NCBI RefSeq assembly: GCF_011398925.1
Contig: NZ_AP022842.1
Location: forward strand, 2,282,001-2,346,000
Length of the DNA: 64,000 nt
Reading direction: 5' to 3'
Source: Bacillus sp. KH172YL63
Lineage (GTDB): Bacteria; Bacillota; Bacilli; Bacillales; Bacillaceae_B
Numbering within the stretch: position 1 is the stretch's first letter; each line of letters starts with the position of its first letter. The notes under the pieces were generated by a model, which saw nothing but the letters and a program-made list of their open reading frames with translations, ran no database searches and had not been told where the DNA came from. Positions 60,553-64,000 of this stretch are shown here, in pieces. A program made the position numbers and the translations under genes.

Positions 60553-61287
60553 TCAGTCTATTCCTAGCTGAAGTTCACCCGCCGAAATCAATTTCATATA
60601 TTCAACCTGTATCTGTTGGTAATAGGATGAGCCGTTTCCTTCTCGATACCCGGATTTCCTTTCACCCGATGCATCTAATGGGACCCAGGCAAATGTAGAA
60701 TATAGGTTTGTATGAAAGAAAGCGTTGGATGAACCATTTTCATCAAATGCTTCTTTCGTCGCTTCCATCCAATTCTTTGGGATCTTCAAAACTCCATATG
60801 ACTTTTTCTTGAGAGACACTTCCCTTTTCATTTGGATGTTGGGGTAATAGCGTTCCTTCTCCCCGTCACCGAAATATCCCCTCTCCTTTATATAGTAAAA
60901 TGCCAGTTTGCTCACCTCTTCCTCCGGATCGATGTTCCAGACGATGTGGTAGCTTGAAGGGTCCTTTTGGTGCACTTTCCATAGTCGTGGTTCCCCTTTG
61001 GTGGTATATCCTTTCAGCTTCCATCCGGTGATCGACCATTTCCAGTAGCTCATTCCATACTCTCCTGTGTCTGTTCGGAAGGGGGCAGCCCCGTGGCGGG
61101 AATCTAGGAGCAAGAAATCCTGGATGTCATTTACGGAAGCTTCATGCATTTCTCCATTGATTTCAGCAAGTATCTCATCATTTCCTGGAGGCGATCCTGC
61201 ATGAGAGACGAGCAGTGAATACACTCCGATTCCCATAATGAGGATGCTGGCGATCAGAATGAAGAGGCGTTTCTTATTATCCTTCAT
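60553..61287 (-). CDS. Exported or membrane-anchored hypothetical protein
   Basis: 244 aa. One N-terminal helix (RLFILIASILIMGIGVYSLL) without a lipobox, then a soluble domain of about 215 residues with many aromatic residues (GMSYWKWSITGWKLKGYTTK). GGAGGGGAGACC precedes the ATG, which overlaps the upstream stop (ATGA). No family recognised. Confidence 0.65.
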   Translation of the reverse strand: MKDNKKRLFILIASILIMGIGVYSLLVSHAGSPPGNDEILAEINGEMHEASVNDIQDFLLLDSRHGAAPFRTDTGEYGMSYWKWSITGWKLKGYTTKGEPRLWKVHQKDPSSYHIVWNIDPEEEVSKLAFYYIKERGYFGDGEKERYYPNIQMKREVSLKKKSYGVLKIPKNWMEATKEAFDENGSSNAFFHTNLYSTFAWVPLDASGERKSGYREGNGSSYYQQIQVEYMKLISAGELQLGID

Positions 61288-62012
61288 GGTCTCCCCTCCT
61301 CAAACACAGATTGGCGTGAACGGAAATAATATTGTTCCCTGGGTGTTGTGATCAGCAGTCCTTTTCCATCCTGCTCCAAAAAGATGACAGGGTCCAATCC
61401 GCTCCCCCACTGGGATGACGTGCCGGTCAGCATGTACGGAAACCGTTCATTGCTAGTCTTGCTTCCCTCTGAATCCAGGTACATTTCTTCATACCAGCGG
61501 GATCCTTCAACGACTTCCTGCTTCATGGATGGAATTTGCTTCTTCAACACTTCTTTATTTAAGGTCACGTTCCCCGCCCCCTGGTGGATGGAAAGGATTG
61601 ATGCACCATCCAAATCTGACAGGTAGGTGCCCGCCTGATCTTCTGGATACACCATCCCGTAAACCAAAGAACCGATCAATGCTCCGGCAAGGACGAAGGC
61701 ATTCCCAAAGAATCCGATCCAGGCATACGGACGATAGGTATCCCACCTGTCTTCCTTACGGTTGAGCACCCCATATAAAATCCACACGCCAAGAGGCAAT
61801 ACGGGAATTTTCACCGGTGTATCGAACCATTCAACATCAATTGTAAAGGCAAATAACCCGACAAAGATGGCAACCATCACTTTCCATACTTTAGGATTCA
61901 CCGTACGTTTCTTATAGGTTTTATAAGCAAGCAGGCCAATGACAGCCCACTCGAGGATATTGATCATGATGGCTATACTGTTAAAGGAGCCGTTCATATT
62001 CATATGGATCAT
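61284..62012 (-). CDS. Membrane protein with C-terminal soluble domain, unknown
   Basis: 242 aa. Four hydrophobic segments in the first ~125 residues (ILEWAVIGLLAYKTY, VMVAIFVGLFAFTIDVEWF, PVLPLGVWILYGVL, GFFGNAFVLAGALIGSLVYG), then a soluble domain with the unusual PYMLTGTSSQWGSGLDPVIF and LITTPREQYYFRSRQS strands. Coupled to the next gene by ATGA. Start may instead be GTG 62015 or ATG 62003. Confidence 0.65.
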   Translation of the reverse strand: MIHMNMNGSFNSIAIMINILEWAVIGLLAYKTYKKRTVNPKVWKVMVAIFVGLFAFTIDVEWFDTPVKIPVLPLGVWILYGVLNRKEDRWDTYRPYAWIGFFGNAFVLAGALIGSLVYGMVYPEDQAGTYLSDLDGASILSIHQGAGNVTLNKEVLKKQIPSMKQEVVEGSRWYEEMYLDSEGSKTSNERFPYMLTGTSSQWGSGLDPVIFLEQDGKGLLITTPREQYYFRSRQSVFEEGRP

Positions 62013-62096
62013 CACTTCCCACTCCCTTTTTTGTCAGTTTATTCTTCATCCCACCATTGTAACATCCATTCCCATATTTTGGACCCTCTTATCAAT

Positions 62097-62125
62097 AAAA
62101 AAGACCACCTTTTAAAAGTGGTCTT
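62097..62125 (-). terminator. Terminator of yhfK
   Basis: Minus strand GACCACTTTT paired with an A-rich TGGTC arm and six T; modest GC content. Confidence 0.7.
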
Positions 62126-62140
62126 CTTCACAGTGTTAGA

Positions 62141-62779
62141 TTATACGTTTAGGATGGCGTCTTGAATGTCTGCATCACCTGAAACAAGGTCAAATCCCTT
62201 GTTGAAAGTTTGTTTCGCTGTAAGAGAAGCGACGATCGTTCTTGCCACATCCTCACGGGGAATTGAGCTTCTTGAGAGGTTTTCGCCTGCTGAAACCTTC
62301 CCTGATCCCGGTTCATTCAATAAGCCTCCCGGACGGATGATCGTATACGTCAGGCCACTCTGTACAAGGGCACGGTCTGCAAAGTGCTTCGCCACATAAT
62401 ATGGCTTGAGCGATTCATTCCAATTCTCCCTGTTGTGAGCTTGAAGGGCGCTGACCATGATGAAGCGGTCGATTCCTGCCTGCTTGGCTGCTTCCATCGT
62501 TTTCACTGCGCCGTCGAGGTCGATGAGCAGGGTTTTGTCGGCACCAGTACTTCCGCCTGAACCGGCTGTGAAGATGACTGCCTCCGCATCTTTCAACCCT
62601 TCCGCAATCTCATTGACCGTTCCTTCCAGGTCTACAAGAGAGGCATTCACGCCTGCTTCCTCAAATTCCCGGACTTGTTCTTCCTTTCTTACAATCGCCC
62701 TTGGGGTGTGGTCCTCCTTCAGGAACCGGATGACTTGCTTCCCGATTTGTCCGTTTGCTCCAACTACGGCTACGTTCAT
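62141..62779 (-). CDS. yhfK: NAD(P)-binding sugar-epimerase-like protein YhfK
   Basis: 212 aa atypical SDR. GANGQIGKQVIRFLKED nucleotide loop, FTAGSGGSTGADKTLLIDLD, MVSALQAHNRENWNESLKPY and YYVAKHFAD (Tyr/Lys) with TIIRPGGLLNEPGSG are strongly like B. subtilis YhfK, a stress-responsive protein of unknown substrate. AAGGAGATGTTGAG precedes the ATG. Monocistronic. Confidence 0.92.
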   Translation of the reverse strand: MNVAVVGANGQIGKQVIRFLKEDHTPRAIVRKEEQVREFEEAGVNASLVDLEGTVNEIAEGLKDAEAVIFTAGSGGSTGADKTLLIDLDGAVKTMEAAKQAGIDRFIMVSALQAHNRENWNESLKPYYVAKHFADRALVQSGLTYTIIRPGGLLNEPGSGKVSAGENLSRSSIPREDVARTIVASLTAKQTFNKGFDLVSGDADIQDAILNV

Positions 62780-62848
62780 CTCAACATCTCCTTCTTTGGA
62801 AATTTTGACTATGAGATTATTTTTGCATGAGCCGTGGCCGTTTTCAAA

Positions 62849-63409
62849 TCATCTGTTTGAGGCGTGCTTTTCATTTATGATTCCGTACAAAACTAAATCT
62901 TCAAATCTATCATTCTTAAATAAATGATCTTTTAAGGTGCCTTCATACTCCATCCCGCATTTTTTCATGATTGCCCCGGAAGCAGGATTCGACCCGAAAT
63001 ACCGGGCGTAAACCCGGTGATAGTCCTTCTCCTTGAAGACAAACTGGATCACGGCTTTGGCAGCCTCTGTGCCATAGCCCTTTCCCCAATATTCCTCACC
63101 AATCCAGTAGGCAATCTCTCCGTTTTTGTCCCGTGCTTTATTCGAGATCCCCACAGCGCCATACAGCTTCCCGCTTTCTTTATCAGTCACGGCGAACTCA
63201 TACATCCGGTCCTGATCAAAGTTCTCTTCATGGCCACCGATCCAGTAGCGGGCATCTTCCTCCGTATAAGGATAGGGCAAATTCAATGTACTGCGATAAA
63301 GATTATAGTTATTGCATAACCTGCTGACTTCGCAGGCATCCGACTCATTGAACATCCTCAAATATAATCTCTCCGTTATGATTGCTTTCTCACTTTTACA
63401 CTCATTCAA
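62849..63409 (-). CDS. GNAT acetyltransferase, RimJ/RimL type
   Basis: 186 aa. ITERLYLRMFNESDACEVSR start, EIAYWIGEEYWGKGYGTEAA motif A and ARYFGSNPASGAIMKKCGME are the RimJ/RimL-like (ribosomal protein N-acetyltransferase type) pattern. TTG start about ten nt after GGAGGGG. Acceptor unknown. Confidence 0.87.
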   Translation of the reverse strand: MNECKSEKAIITERLYLRMFNESDACEVSRLCNNYNLYRSTLNLPYPYTEEDARYWIGGHEENFDQDRMYEFAVTDKESGKLYGAVGISNKARDKNGEIAYWIGEEYWGKGYGTEAAKAVIQFVFKEKDYHRVYARYFGSNPASGAIMKKCGMEYEGTLKDHLFKNDRFEDLVLYGIINEKHASNR

Positions 63410-63530
63410 ACGACCCCAACCCCTCCACTGTTTTTTGGAAAATAATGATAATATAAATGTATCAGGTTTTCTTACTTCAGAACATCTTTTTATGCATCAT
63501 GAAGGGTTGTTTTAAAATATGGTGGATAAA

Positions 63531-63800
63531 CTATATCAAAGAATAGCTCAATGCAAAGAAACTGATAGAAAGCAGTAATGAGGTTGCCGCCTTCTGTTTC
63601 AATAAAAGGTTTTCGATCCCGCCAAGCAAGTGCATCAGCCCGAAAGCCACCATCGCCCAGGCTATAGAACCCCCTGATCCCCACGCGATGAAAAAAAGAG
63701 CCGCTCCAACCAGCCCTAATGCGATATGTAACATTTTCATCCATTGAATTGACCGTTTATTTTCTTCCTCTTGAAAGAACAACCGGAATACCCGATTCAT
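63531..63800 (-). CDS. Small membrane protein
   Basis: 89 aa: soluble start (FRLFFQEEENKRSIQWMKML), helices HIALGLVGAALFFIAW, SIAWAMVAFGLMHLLG and TSLLLSISFFALSYSLI. Three helices with a short acidic N-terminus. AAGAGGGGTG precedes the ATG. In operon with the 42-residue gene upstream (16-nt gap). Unknown family. Confidence 0.65.
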   Translation of the reverse strand: MNRVFRLFFQEEENKRSIQWMKMLHIALGLVGAALFFIAWGSGGSIAWAMVAFGLMHLLGGIENLLLKQKAATSLLLSISFFALSYSLI

Positions 63801-63816
63801 TGTTTCAGCACCCCTC

Positions 63817-63945
63817 TTATGACTCCCTATCTTTCATTTCCTTTAAAAGTTCGACAATACGTTCATTTGTTTGATTCAATTTTCTCAACTGCAATTCCAC
63901 TGCAAATAATATAATAATGATTCCGATTCCTATGATAAAATACAA
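63817..63945 (-). CDS. 42-residue single-pass protein, YrzO-like in layout
   Basis: TTG start eight nt after GGGAG: MYFIIGIGIIIILFAVELQL then RKLNQTNERIVELLKEMKDR. One helix followed by an amphipathic coiled-coil tail. B. subtilis YrzO has a similar size and plan; a match is not proven. Confidence 0.6.
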   Translation of the reverse strand: MYFIIGIGIIIILFAVELQLRKLNQTNERIVELLKEMKDRES

Positions 63946-64000
63946 GATTGATTCTCCCTATCTATTCACTCATTTTCTTTACATCCATTTAAAAAGCGAT

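Overview
The window looks like an ordinary chromosomal segment of a spore-forming Bacillaceae bacterium of moderate GC (Bacillus or Rossellomorea type; the genus cannot be fixed from the sequence alone). The evidence is a KinB-like sporulation kinase, a gerK-type germination receptor, KGG stress proteins behind a sigma-B-like promoter, AhpC/AhpF behind a PerR box, sigma-54 (SigL) promoters, a yhfK homologue, strong AGGAGG ribosome sites and frequent TTG/GTG starts. I saw no rRNA, tRNA, transposase, phage gene or CRISPR array.

Layout. 0-4.5 kb: 5' part of a membrane histidine kinase (minus strand, cut by the window edge) and a gerKA-KC-KB operon. 4.5-15.3 kb: small regulator/transporter units (MFS-TetR, ABC-TetR, DMT-TetR, LysE-AraC-GNAT), several with palindromic operators visible at their promoters, plus small exported and membrane proteins. 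15.6-17.1 kb: a CoA-disulfide-reductase/rhodanese gene with an internal deletion, behind a CstR/CsoR-like operator. 17.4-18.7 kb: three tandem KGG stress-protein genes. 19-22.6 kb: an MFS transporter and ahpCF. 22.6-27.1 kb: small membrane proteins, an M3 oligoendopeptidase and a coupled pair of membrane proteins.

27.2-37.5 kb is the most coherent block. Five acyl-CoA genes (two acyl-CoA ligases, acyl-CoA dehydrogenase, thiolase, CaiB/AMACR-type CoA transferase/racemase) form one operon with a textbook -24/-12 promoter. The adjacent gene encodes a CBS-PAS-AAA+-Fis sigma-54 activator. A 3-hydroxyacyl-CoA-dehydrogenase-like SDR 2 kb away has a second -24/-12 promoter. Both promoters have a related upstream palindrome (TGTCC-N7-GGACA type), so a two-transcript SigL regulon for fatty or branched acyl-CoA breakdown can be read from the DNA.

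37.6-48.7 kb is rich in very short membrane-protein genes mixed with GNAT, NUDIX, HIT, GrpB, VOC, MBL and kinase-like enzymes. Many of these genes share an unusually conserved promoter form (TTGnnn-N17-AATAATTGG with an upstream TTTGA). 48.8-52.8 kb holds nosL-nosD-nosL-nosY-nosF-like genes without a nosZ. 53-64 kb has a NERD-domain protein, P-loop kinases, a DUF2207 protein, a second M3 peptidase and several membrane proteins.

The least explained signal is a pair of intergenic arrays (47575-47680 and 53009-53129). Each starts with the same 10-mer leader and then carries five or six TCATA cores spaced at 20-21 bp. Gene decay is visible at four places: an in-frame TAA in a GNAT gene, an internal deletion in the CoA-disulfide reductase, a frameshifted membrane protein at 60.1-60.5 kb and a small-protein remnant at 11.6 kb.
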